Below are positions 12,001 through 22,700 of a DNA stretch of 64,000 nucleotides, one piece after another (the first letter of the stretch is position 1; every line of letters starts with the position of its first letter). The stretch spans positions 21,967,949 to 22,031,948 of the forward strand of contig OY740774.1 in assembly GCA_963513935.1 (NCBI GenBank), written 5' to 3'. This DNA comes from Aphrophora alni. Lineage: Eukaryota > Arthropoda > Insecta > Hemiptera > Aphrophoridae. Under the pieces are notes generated by a model, which worked only from the letters and a program-made list of their open reading frames with translations, was not told the DNA's origin and searched no databases. The position numbers were made by a program, and so were the translations under genes.

Positions 12001-12359
12001 AACAAAAATGATAAGGCACTTATAATTTCACAAACAACAACAATTTATTGTTACAGCTGTTTCGCCATTAGGCATCGTCAGACAACTAAAAACTAAAAAC
12101 TAAAATACAGGTGAACTTAACACTAACATCTAGGAATGAAGGTGGGGATGAAAGCAGAGGTAGGGCAATGACCTGGTATTACCTGAAAGGGACATGGATA
12201 ACAGAAGGTTTTCAAACAATAGGTTTTAACAAAGGGGATGGGTTATTTACTTGTTCATTTAGGTTAGAAGCATGGCATTTTACGATGCCTAACGGCGAAA
12301 CAGCTGTAACAATAAATTGTTGTTGTTTGTGAAATTATAAGTGCCTTATCATTTTTGTT
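12001..12359. mobile_element. Foldback element with hammerhead motifs in both arms
   Basis: Arms at about 12001-12077 and 12282-12359 are inverted repeats with one mismatch in the aligned 77 bases, separated by about 200 unique bases. Each arm carries the same block: GCC-TAAT-GGC (or TAAC) hairpin, GAAAC, the palindrome CAGCTG, TAACAATAAATTG. No coding capacity and no clear target duplication. The layout suggests a short non-autonomous Penelope-like or retrozyme-like insertion. Confidence 0.6.
12040..12086 (-). ncRNA. Hammerhead ribozyme candidate (intact core)
   Basis: Minus strand: CTGACGA (12081-12075) matches the invariant CUGANGA core. It is followed by a stem-loop GCC-TAAT-GGC, GAAA (12063-12060), the self-complementary stem III CAGCTG and the cleavage-type UA, then ACAA, which pairs with the TTGT before the core as stem I. 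The stem III is too short to close in a monomer, as described for hammerheads of Penelope-like elements, which work best as dimers. The right-arm copy at about 12281-12320 (+) keeps the hairpin and GAAA but has TTTACGA in place of CTGACGA, so it is probably dead. Activity is untested. Confidence 0.55.
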
Positions 12360-12866
12360 TTACCTAAAAAACATAAATGAGAAGGTTTCGTAGTTGTGAG
12401 AAAGTCAAAACTAGCACTCTCATCGAAGGAAGATAAGCTAATGTTCTCTCCAAAAAATTGAACTACAGTAATCCCTTCCAACCTGAAAATATTGGCATTG
12501 GTTGAATTAATGGACGAATTATAAACATTTTCACGAAACATATCAGCTCACTAGACACTGCACTGACTCTTAATATGTTACAATTTTGGGAAACACTATT
12601 CTTTCTTAAAATGATTTACTTATTATAAAAGTTTAAAATGTTTATTTATTTAAAATGGTATTGTATTAGTATTAATAATACAATGTTTAAAATTTTCATT
12701 CATACAAATCGTTTACTCACTATTCTATAACATTAACCAATTTTGGAACACTGTCGATCTATCCATATGAGGCTTCAAATATATGATTGCAATACGAGAG
12801 ATGACGCAAGTTTCCTGACGTCAAATCTCGCTTTCGTTATATATTGAACCATGTATAAACCTAACT

Positions 12867-14942
12867 CATGGTGGAAGGAAACAAGGGTGTGCACTTGCGC
12901 ATGTGGGTGGAGCGGTGACGTCAGTCAGCTAGCACGTGGCGGTAAAGTACGTATTCCACGCGCTTTAACAGTTGTATGTTTAGTTTCTTTTGTAATTGCT
13001 GTTCCGTTATTGTTTTATTTAATAGTTAATTTTATTTAAATGTAATGTCTGCGTGTGCAGTGTTTGGATGCAACAATTATTTCCGCTCAACTGAAGGGAC
13101 CGATGTTAAGTACTATTCTTTCCCAAAAAAATGAAGATTTGACGCGGCAGTGGATACAGGCTTGTCGCAGGAAAGCCAAGGTAAACCTAAAAAGAGCTAG
13201 AATTTGTTCAGTTCATTTTAAGACGAATGTTTTTTTCAACCTTTGCAAACACAAGCTGTTGCAATATTCTTCTAAAAATTTTAGGAATATGAAAAATGAT
13301 GCAGTACCCACACTAAATTTGCCGAGTGCTGATAGTAATCATGGAACATCGGCTCATCAGGCGAGGTATCATGTTAAACAATGAAAGCAAGTGGTACAAG
13401 AAATGTTGGACAGTTCTACTAGTAGTACTAATGCAAACAGTACTGATATGCCTAACAGTTCTGTTGATTTCTCTCCTGATGAGCCAATGCAAATGACACA
13501 TAATTGTGTTAATATTGAAAATAAATTTGAAAACCTAGAAAAACAAATCGGGGAACGTAAGATGAAATATCCAAATTAAAAAATAGAATGAAAGAGCTCG
13601 AAGATGAAAATAAATTGGTCCGTCAACTTAAAGATGTTCAAACCTCAAATAAAGTTGATATCCCTGTTAATGAAATTTTGAGTACAGTATTTTCTCCTGG
13701 TCTAAAAAGGTGTCAATGAGTAAAAAAAAGAAATTTAAATGGAGTCACAAAGATATTTGTTGTGCGATTGCATTAAGGAGTGTAAGTGTAAAAGAGTATC
13801 GATACTTAAGAAACAAATTAAAATATCCACTGCCAGGTATGAGTTTTTTACGAAGATGGGTTTCGACATTTGAGTGTAAACCCAGGATTTTGAAAGAAGT
13901 TTTATTAGTTATGCAGCACAATAAAAGTGATTTGAGTGAATTTGAGAAGTTTGTTGTTTTATCATATGATGGAATTAGTATTAGCAAACAGATATGTTTT
14001 GATCGGAAACCTGAACGTGTTTTTGGACCTTATAACCATGCTCAAGTTGTAATGGCGAGAGGTTTGACTGGCAAATGGAAAAAGCCAGTTTTCTATGACT
14101 TCGACAAACCCATGTGCAAAGCGGTTTTGTTTGAAATAATACAATCAATCGAAATGGTTGGATTTAAAGTCATTGCAATAACCTCTGATTTAGGTGGTGA
14201 AAACCGATCGGTGTGGAAACATTTACATATTTCTCCAACAAACACTTCATATCCAAACCCATGCGATGGTTCGTGCCAAGTGTACGCGTTTGCAGATGTT
14301 CCTCATTTATTGAAATAATTGGCAAGGAATCACTTCGTAGAACAAGGATTTGTTGTATGTGGGAAAGAGCACATAACCAAATCGTGCCTCGAACAGTTGC
14401 TACAACAAAAAATTGATTTAAAAATAGCATTTAAGCTAACAAATGAACATCTTTTTCCCAAGAACAAACAAAAGTTAAACTTGCTGTACAACTGTTTTCA
14501 AATTCAAATGCAAATGCCTTGCGATTTTATGGTGGAAAAGGCTTACATTTCATAATGATCTATTGACTTCAGTAGGCTAGTTAATTGTCATATAGTAAGA
14601 GATAATTTATCACTATTTACCCGTTTTAAGGGAACAGACTGATTACATTTCTTTGCTTTAAGTTATATTGGACTGTTTTTTAGTACCTCATTGCAAAAAT
14701 AAATTCGATTTAGGCCTACAAAACATATTACGTAGTAGTATCCATCACATATATGATATAAAAGCAAAATGTGAAATAACAAAATCAGTATAATACATTA
14801 AAAATAAAAGACCACTGTGAGGCAGCGCAGAGCATGTATTCAGTAGGGAGCCGCAGCGCTGATGCTAGCTGAGTGACGTCATGCGCCGCCCCAAGCAGTT
14901 TTCGTTCTCTGTATGAGCACACCCTTGTTTCCTTCCACCATG
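12867..14942 (+). mobile_element. P element (THAP/P superfamily), defective, 2.08 kb
   Basis: Terminal inverted repeats begin CATGGTGGAAGGAAACAAGG on both sides and match at 27 of 28 bases (12867-12894 and 14915-14942). P elements also begin CATG and have a terminal repeat of about 31 bases. A second, subterminal inverted repeat, TGACGTCANTCAGCTAGCA, lies at about 12915-12933 and 14864-14882, again as in P elements. The flanks AACCTAACT and AACCCAACT look like a decayed target duplication. The interior holds a THAP domain and the N-terminal two thirds of a transposase, both broken. At 2.08 kb it is shorter than a full P element (about 3 kb). Confidence 0.85.
13045..14555 (+). pseudogene. P-element transposase pseudogene (THAP9-like)
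   Basis: ATG at 13045 opens a THAP zinc finger: MSACAVFGC (first two Cys of C2CH), SFP, then, after a frame change inside an A7 run (13126-13132), EDLTRQWIQACRRKAK and CSVHF (last Cys and His). A run matching YSSKNF and DAVPTLNLPS ends the domain. Stops interrupt at 13382 and later, in a leucine-rich, probably coiled-coil linker. An intact frame 13710-14318 carries the RNase-H-like core of P transposases, including SYDGISI, FGPYNHAQVVMARGLTGKW and SDLGGENR, and breaks at FADVPHLLK. Homology resumes in the next frame to about 14555 and then ends, so the C-terminal part is deleted. P transposases cut and paste in a GTP-dependent way; this copy cannot. Confidence 0.85.
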
Positions 14943-15409
14943 AACCCAACTTAGAGACCCAAAAATATGAAATGTTACAAGAATAATAAAGCCAAGAAGA
15001 ATAATACAAATAATAATGCTGTCTACTGCTTTGACAATTATTATAATATGATAATATAATAAAACAAATTTTTGGCATCTGCATCAGTTTATGTTTGGTT
15101 CTTTTGTTTGTAAATCCTTGTATTTGTAACCTAACCTGTGTCATTCATGTCAAATAAGTCATTTTGAAGTGATTAATATTAGTTGAGACAGTTTTCAATC
15201 ATATAAAACAAAATGGAGATAACCCGCTGATGCATAGAATTACTATTTCAATACATTTTTAGTAAAAAAAAATATAGCTACTCATTAAAACAAAAATTAA
15301 TTTTTGTGTATTCATTCATTACAAATTCATTCATTACAAACATTACTTTGAAAAGAAAAATAATATTTTTAAGTGTTACAATCTTGTTGAGCACTGTGGT
15401 GAAATTCAC
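14943..15409. other. Intergenic, nothing recognised
   Basis: AT-rich flank of the P element. The minus-strand open frame at 14785-15144 crosses the terminal repeat and is not a gene. Confidence 0.5.
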
Positions 15410-15605
15410 AATAATGATTCGAATTTGCCCCTAACCACAATCACTAGAAACTTTAAAAAAAAACACAATTATCTGATTAATTGTTTACTAAATGTACATC
15501 AGGGCATTTAGTGGAAATAATTAATAAAGAACAATTAATCAGATAATTGTGTTTTATTTAAAAGTTTCTAGTGATTGTGGTTAGGGGCAAATTCAAATCA
15601 TTATT
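15410..15605. mobile_element. Foldback MITE
   Basis: Arms 15410-15484 and 15530-15605 are inverted copies with only a few differences, mostly in an A-rich stretch. Recognisable blocks are TTTGCCCCTAACCACAATCA, CTAGAAACTTT and CACAATTATCTGATTAATTG. The loop is about 45 bases. There is no coding sequence; superfamily unassigned. Confidence 0.7.
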
Positions 15606-16759
15606 TTAAAGTGTTATTCACTTTTTACCATAAAAATTGAAAATGAAAAATACCAAATACACATAGGTTATGTACAGGTACAGCTTGATATAAAATTTCG
15701 AAAGTTCCACATTCACTTCTAAAACGATCACTTTAAAAAAAAAATTCCGTGGAAACTCATTTTTATCCATGAAATTTTGACATCAAAATATAATTTTTAA
15801 GCGTTAAATTAAAATATAAAATTACATAATGTTTAAATGTTGTTAATAAACGAGACTTTGACTAAATTTACCATCTAGTTAAACATCTAAAATCATATAA
15901 TGTATTGAAAGTCATGAGGTGTTGTAGTTTGTATTAAAATATTAGTAGAATGGGTCAACCGTCTAAAGTACGAAATTCTGGGACTTCAGTTACTTTGAAT
16001 GAATTATTATAAAATTTCCAAGATTGTTTTGTTCATAATGTACATTATAAAAAATATCAATTAAAAACCGTTTCCTATATTTAATAAAATAAATCAATAT
16101 ATTATTCTAATATTAGAATAATATTGTATATACATAATATATAACATTGTATATTATACAATGCTATTCTATGGAGAAATTATGTTATGAATATATTTAT
16201 ATTGGGATAATAATTGAATATTAATAGTAAAAAACATAAATTTTACTCAAAAAACTATTTAAAATAAAAGTTTTATTGGGTTTATAATTCAAAATTAGTA
16301 GAATTAAATTTGTTCTGTTTCATCCCTTTTTTTCTACTTCAGTTATTTAAAAATATGGCATTTTTTAACATCTATTACCAATGTACTGTGAATACACTAC
16401 AGTGCAATATAAACCACTTTTTTTAAATCCGTAGGCAGATCCACATCCTGTTTTACATTACAAAACAGCATTTTTAATAATTTACCTTGAGCTGGTGATT
16501 GGTTCAACTTTATTTGCACGAACATGTTAGAAACATACTTCCACCCCCAATGTTCAATAGAAATATCATTACCTAACCATATTTGCACTTGATGAACTTA
16601 GATGTTCAAATGCTGCACCAAATGTAGGCACTAAAAGTGGCAAATATTTACTAAATATATTTGCACTTGTAGGTATACAATATATACTCTTTTTAGATGT
16701 TAAAATGCTACATTAGATGTAGGTACTAAAAATACACAGTACTAGCAAAAATGCTATTC

Positions 16760-17050
16760 ACGGGGAAAAAAAACATAATTTCAAGTTTTCTAGGTTAAAG
16801 TCCATTAAGTGAATTTACAAGTTAAAATAGGTTTGTAAGTGTATCTGTAAGGTAAAAAAGATTTGTATCTTTACCTTAATACAGGATCAAGTAAGGTACA
16901 GATATATATTAATCCCAATTGAAATTTTTCACGTGGTGTTCTCAAGTAGTCTCGGATCCAACAAGTACTAAACTAACACTAACCACGCTCAATGTTGCTT
17001 GACTTCGATGATCGGATATTGTTTTTACCATACAAGGTCAAGTATGGTAG
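16760..17050 (-). mobile_element. 5S-rRNA-derived SINE, copy A
   Basis: On the minus strand the head (about 17015-16925) reads CCGATCATCGAAGTCAAGCA, ACATTGAGCGTGGTTAG, TAGTACTT, GGATCCGAGACTACTTGAGA and ACACCACGTG. This is a diverged 5S rRNA internal promoter region (A box, intermediate element, C box). It is followed by a body shared with copies B and C: TACCTTACTTGA, AAACCTATTTTAACTT and GGACTTTAACCTAGAAAA. A 5S head on an unrelated body defines SINE3-type elements, transcribed by RNA polymerase III. Confidence 0.65.
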
Positions 17051-17094
17051 CTATATCTATTCACACATCTCACACTCAATGTTGATGTTCAATG

Positions 17095-17215
17095 GTTTAA
17101 ACAACACTAATCCCATCCACATGTGGTAGAAAACTATCACCTATCCAAATAATAACCATGCTCAATGTTGCTTCATTTCGGTGATCCGTCGAAACATTAT
17201 GTTTGCCATGTAAAC
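17095..17215 (-). repeat. 5S-rRNA-related fragment
   Basis: The minus strand reads CGGATCACCGAAATGAAGCA, ACATTGAGCATGGTTA, TTTGGATAGGTGATAG and CCACATGTGGATGGGATTAG. These follow 5S rRNA order (A box, then GGATGGGTGAC-like region). It lies just downstream of copy A and lacks the SINE body, so it is either a separate truncated SINE or a decayed 5S pseudogene. Confidence 0.55.
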
Positions 17216-17331
17216 TGAACCCATAAGTATGCCATTGAAATATGTCAATTTCGAAGTGATAAACATTTTTGCTCACTATAAAATGTTACTGTTCTTATAA
17301 AAAGAGGTATGTAGTACAAAAATAACGGGAA

Positions 17332-17353
17332 ATATATATATATATATATATAA
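17332..17353. repeat. (TA)n microsatellite
   Basis: Uninterrupted TA repeats of about 20 bases, followed by AAATATATT. Confidence 0.85.
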
Positions 17354-17805
17354 ATATATTAAAATGGGGCACTACAGCAGTAAACAATTACTATTATCGG
17401 TTGTACCACCTCCTTGGATTTTTCTATAAAAAATTATGAAAACAAAGTATTTACCTTTCAATCAAAGGATCAGATCATATTAATTATCGGACGAAACACT
17501 TCAAGTCCCAAAATGCATTTCTTCACTGTTAAATAATACATAGAAAACAAGGGAATACAGCTGTTGTTAGGTAAGATCTAATAACGAAAGCCAGCGGTAA
17601 TATGTATGACTACAAAAGTCAAGTTAGTGAATGTGTTATTGATATCTGATTTTCAAAAATCAGATCATTTCTAACTTCGTAAGAAAGTTAGTTTCTCACT
17701 TTTAAAGCGAGAAAATGCATTTGTTTATTAGAAAATAGGCTATATTAATATATGAAATCGACTTCACAGATAGTAGGGGCCTAGCGTCTAAGTTGCATAA
17801 CTCTC

Positions 17806-17935
17806 TTTATATATATAAATATATATATATATATATAAATATATAAATATATATATATATATATATAAGTAGTCACCTAGGCGAGGTCTGGTCAGGGCTA
17901 TACATATATTATAGCCACCTGACCAGACCTAATAA
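17806..17935. repeat. (TA)n-rich tract joined to a palindrome
   Basis: Imperfect TA/AAATA repeats (17806-17872) run into a hairpin at about 17886-17931, GGTCTGGTCAGGGCTATA against TATAGCCACCTGACCAGACC. The hairpin belongs to the same family as those at 21177, 22855 and 53302. Confidence 0.7.
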
Positions 17936-18250
17936 AGTAATGAGTAATTAACATTGAAAATATGGGTAATTGTTTACTGTAACTGCAACTGGTCTTTTTG
18001 GCGATTTTAGTTTTTAATCATGTTCTACATATTATACCTTATTTAACAATAATAAATTTTTACAGGAAAAAAAACAGTTTCCACTTTTCTAGGTTAAGGT
18101 CCGTTAAGTAAATTACCCCTTAAAATAGGTTTGTACACGATTTTTTACCTTACAAGGTCAAGGTCAAGTAATATATATATATATATAGCCACATTACCTG
18201 ACTAAACCTAAATTTGAAAAAAAAGAAATTTAGCATACTTTTCCAAACTA
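17935..18250 (-). mobile_element. 5S-derived SINE family, copy B (head missing)
   Basis: On the minus strand it shares the body of copies A and C: CAAATTTAGG, GTAAGGTAAAAAATCGTG, ACAAACCTATTTTAA, GGACCTTAACCTAGAAAAGT and, near the tail, GCCAAAAAGACCAGTTGCAG. The 5S head is truncated at about 18235. A (TA)n-centred hairpin lies inside at about 18160-18210. Confidence 0.55.
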
Positions 18251-19732
18251 TTATTATTATCGTTACAGTGTAAATAATTATTTATAATCAATAGAATATG
18301 TAGATTTACCTTATTAACTAACTGACCACAACAATCTCTATTATTGTTCTATTTCCACCAAGTACAGTGAACAGTAAACACTATCCTCATTTGTTTGTTT
18401 ACAGATTTTCAGGTTATGCTTTTGTGAAAATGAATGCTTTTGTCAACCAAATCTGCTGGTTAAATTTCAGCAGGTGTGGCAACTGTATTCATTTGCTATT
18501 TTAATTTGAAAAAAAAATTAGGTACAGTACAAGTTTAAAAATATAATCTACGTATAAGGACAAATAATCAAATTAAAATTATTTGACTTATTGACACGTA
18601 TTGAAAGTATATAATTTATATAATATTATTAACTATTATTACGTGCTTCCCAGGATTGAGCCCATTATAAGGCCGAAGGTTCACAAGTTAGGGTGAACTG
18701 AAAAATTAATATTGATTTAAATTATATGTAATTTATAATGTGTTTAAAATAAACTACAGTATTATTAACTTTAAATTAAATATTTGCCATTTTTTCATAA
18801 ATATTATTTCCAGGAAATTCATAATTTTAATTACTGTTTGTCTCAGATCCACATTACAGTAGTATAATGTACATCGGCTAACATATATAATATATAGTAG
18901 TTAATACCTTGTGTGATTAAATTTTGTATTTATAATTATAAATATATTAATTCTCTCTTTTATTCTCAAAGAGTAAACCTGATCAACTTATATAATTAAT
19001 TTTATAAATAAAACCATAAAATTTTATTTCAAGTATTAAGTATTACGTTTTTTGCAATGAAATGTGTCCCTTTTATCCTTTTAACTGCAATAAATTAACA
19101 ACTTTAAAAGAAAGATATAATTTACAATTGCATGGTCGAATCTCATTGCTAAAAAAAAAACCATATTTAGGCCTATATAGAGCTTCTTATCCAACTTTAA
19201 AATAATAGTTAAACCATAAATGTTTATTCTGGTTGATATTAGTCAATACTATCTTCCTTTTTTACTTTCTGTAAATATTCTTGAATTCTTTCTTCCGATT
19301 GCTTATGTTTAAAATATTAATAACAATATTCTTGTGGTATAAGAAATTATTTGGAAATTGTCTAGATTTTTTTTCTATAAATACTAATTGGCCAAGAAAT
19401 TCGTTACCTTTTATATTGGTAAGAGTGATATTAACTTCATTCTAATTTTAACTACTATAATTAGATAAAATTATGTTAAGTTGTCATTTTTTACTGTTAG
19501 GTTCCCACTACTGCGAATGGCCGTTGATTGTCAATTTGAAAACAGATTTTAACGGTTATGAACATGAACTTGTTTGTTGTGCGGATTCACGAAACTAAAG
19601 TGATATAAATACCTTTATTGTGTTCATCAACTTAATTAATTGTTTTGTACATTGTAAATTTCCTCGGCAGTTCATAACAATAATCAATCGGATATTTACA
19701 TCTAAAAAACAGCCTTTGAAGCAGATGAAAAT
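18251..19732. other. Upstream region of anillin
   Basis: AT-rich sequence leading to the anillin first coding exon. The 5' UTR is probably within the last 100-250 bases. I see no convincing TATA box or DPE. No other gene or mobile element recognised. Confidence 0.4.
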
Positions 19733-22700
19733 ATGGATGCATTTACAGAGGTAAGATGGTATGCAAACCTTTCTTGGAAATGTACCAAAATGAACAACCA
19801 AAACAAAAATTAGTCTACTCATTTGATTTTTTTTTCCTATGCTAACTTTGAATTTTCTATTAACAGTACTTAACTACTGCAACGGGAGTTGAGCCTTGTA
19901 TTATAGATTTAAAATACTGGGTCATAGGTCTAGGTATACAACTTTTGTTTAGGCCCAAGTTAAGGTAAACACTTTATTACCTAGTACAGAGAGTGCTAAT
20001 TAGAATATATTCTTATTTTATAAACTAGCAAATCGGAAGGAAGAGTGGTGAAATAGTTGAAATTAAAAATTGATTCTAGGCCCTTGTTCAGCCAAAAAAA
20101 ATTAATGTTAATTGTTCAATGTAACTGCCACTGGTCTTTTTGGCGATTTAAAAAAAAAAATCAAGTCATGATAGGCCTATTCTACATAGCATATTTATTC
20201 ATAATAAAATAAGTTTTCATTGTAGAGCTAACTTTTTCAAGGAAAAGAAACAATTTCAACTTTTCTAGATAAAGGTCCGTTAAGTTAAAATAGGTTTGTA
20301 CGTGATTTTTTACCTTACAAGGTCAAGTAAGGTGGCTATATTATATATAGCTGACCTACGCTAAATTTGAAAAAAATAGAAATTTTGCAATGTTCCAAAG
20401 CAGTCACCCATCCATGGTCTAACCACGCTCAATGTTGCTTGACTTCGGTGATCTATAAATGCTTTGAAATCATGATTTTTTGGTGGGAAAATTGGCTTCG
20501 TGATGAAAACTTTTAAAATTATTAATAAATAAGGTATATAGATCATGATTTTTAAAAAATCGTCATAAGTAACAGTTGGAGTAACAGTAAACAATTACCA
20601 AATTAAACATAACTGCAGCCTTAGATATATCTTTTTCTTGAAAACTATGAATGAATAGGTTAGGGAAAGTTTTATGGAATTAATTTTCACCTTGACTACA
20701 TTCATAAACAGGTTTGTTTAGATGTACTGAACATAAATTAACGAGTAACTGAACACTTGAACAATGGTCTCTCATCCATACCACCAATTGTAGTCACACA
20801 GAGTCACTATAATTATATTTATTAATAATTGGGTAATTTTATAGAGTAGCTAATACAGCTAATTTGGTTAATTTAAAAAAAATACTTTTACTACATTTCT
20901 TACTTCTTAGGAATAAATTATTTTTTTCAATGCGGAATTCAATTTTTCACCGAAATATCATAATTTAAAACCTACGAAATCTATGTATAGGCTAGACGTA
21001 ATGGCAATTCTTCACAATCACATCTCGTACGTTAGTAAAGAAATTGGAATGTTTATATCTGTGATCACAGGTAATGTGAAATGCTGTCATTTCTCCATAA
21101 TTTCTTCCTAGCGGCTGCTAAATTATATCGACCAACATATTAAGGTAAGCAAAATTATTGACCTAACGAAACTTATGACAGGTTTGGCCAGGTGCCTATA
21201 TAAACACTTAGCCAAATCTGTCATTTGTAAAACATATTTGTGATAGCAATGATGTAATGCACATGCGTCAAACCATACACGATTCCCATTCCTATCTACA
21301 TAACATATACGTACATGGGTTTCAGTTTTTAAATTTTGATTTTTCAGTGAAAGAGTTAATTCCCCATTGAACAACTAATTTATTTCTAAGAAATACCTTA
21401 AGATATGTAGTAAAGTAATTGTAATATGTACTAAAAAAATAATGTAACATTTTATGTTATGTGCCATATGTAACATTAGCTGTACCAATTAGGCCTACTA
21501 TATATAATTACGAATATTTGTTTTCCCTTTTTTAATTAAAACCAGAGAGGCCCTAGAATAATCAATTTTAAAACTTAGAAAATAACTTAACCTTTGTAGA
21601 ATTTTTTCATTTCATAAGTACGTCCATTTAACAATTTATTAATAAATGCTTTATTTTAACATACAATGACAAGTGTTAAACTATTTCAACATTTGTAATA
21701 TTATATAGCCCTATGATTTTGTCATCCTATAACTTTTAAACATTTTTGTTGTTGTTATGTTTGCTAAATAAATGAATATGAACAACAATATCCAAATAAA
21801 CAAAATATCATATATCAAAGAACTAATTCAACACTGCATCTTAATATATATTTTGGTTCAGAAATTTTATAAAATCCTATGCATAAGATAAAAATCACCC
21901 GAATTAAAGATATTCATGATCACTAACCAAAAACATAACTCATAATACAGTAGATATAAATATCATTTATATTTTCATATATAGAAATATAATTCGTATA
22001 ACATGACGTAATAGAATTCACGTTATACATAATGAGTTATGAAGAACTATCACTTGGGAGGAAAAAAAAGTCTCTATGGTGGGAAAAAACTGCTTGGGAC
22101 ATTCTATTTAAAACATCCAAAGAGGCAGCATCATTATTATAGATCTAGGAAGATTAAGTGTTTTAAATAGTTATTTCAGTGATTAAAAAAAAAAAAATCA
22201 ACTAAGTAGTTAAAAACATAACATTCGAGCTTAGACACATTGGTGAGTGGAATAGGCTATATAACTTTGTTTATCCCTCATGGAATTGATCGAATGTTAT
22301 AAATTCACCTGTCATCCAGATTATATCCGGCCAAAATTAACCAACGAAAATTACAACTCACAAAATTCATTAAAGCCCATAATAACAAACTAAAAACTGT
22401 GAACGAAAGTTTATTTCTAGGAAACTTTATCACAAGTAGCCTAAATGTTGATTAAGTAAACATAATTTTTGTGAGATCTTGTGTTCTAGTTTTATTCTAT
22501 CACTAATAATCAATTACTTAATGTTTTATTGGTTATTTTTATAAATTTGATTGTAATTAAATTAGTTTGTACTTAATTTTATAATTTTAAAGTGTTAAAT
22601 TGTGTTGTTGAGTTGGGTGAACGGCTACACCAAACTCTTTTTCTCTCATTTTTTTGTCTTTAAGAAGTTAACTTTTGGTAATTCTGCGCAATTACTTGGT

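Noticed and set aside
12111..12332. 73-codon frame inside the 12-kb foldback
   Set aside because: It runs through the spacer and into the right arm, including the hammerhead motif; no domain and no codon bias.
14785..15144. 119-codon minus-strand frame
   Set aside because: It crosses the P-element terminal repeat and flanking DNA; an accident of the sequence.
16397..16588. 63-codon minus-strand frame
   Set aside because: No recognisable similarity; a short chance frame in AT-rich DNA.
16925..17015. Functional 5S rRNA gene
   Set aside because: The 5' third does not match 5S rRNA, the internal promoter is diverged, and the sequence continues into a SINE body.
17332..17872. CRISPR-like or regulatory array from regularly spaced TA tracts
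   Set aside because: These are plain dinucleotide microsatellites in a eukaryotic genome; no repeat-spacer order.
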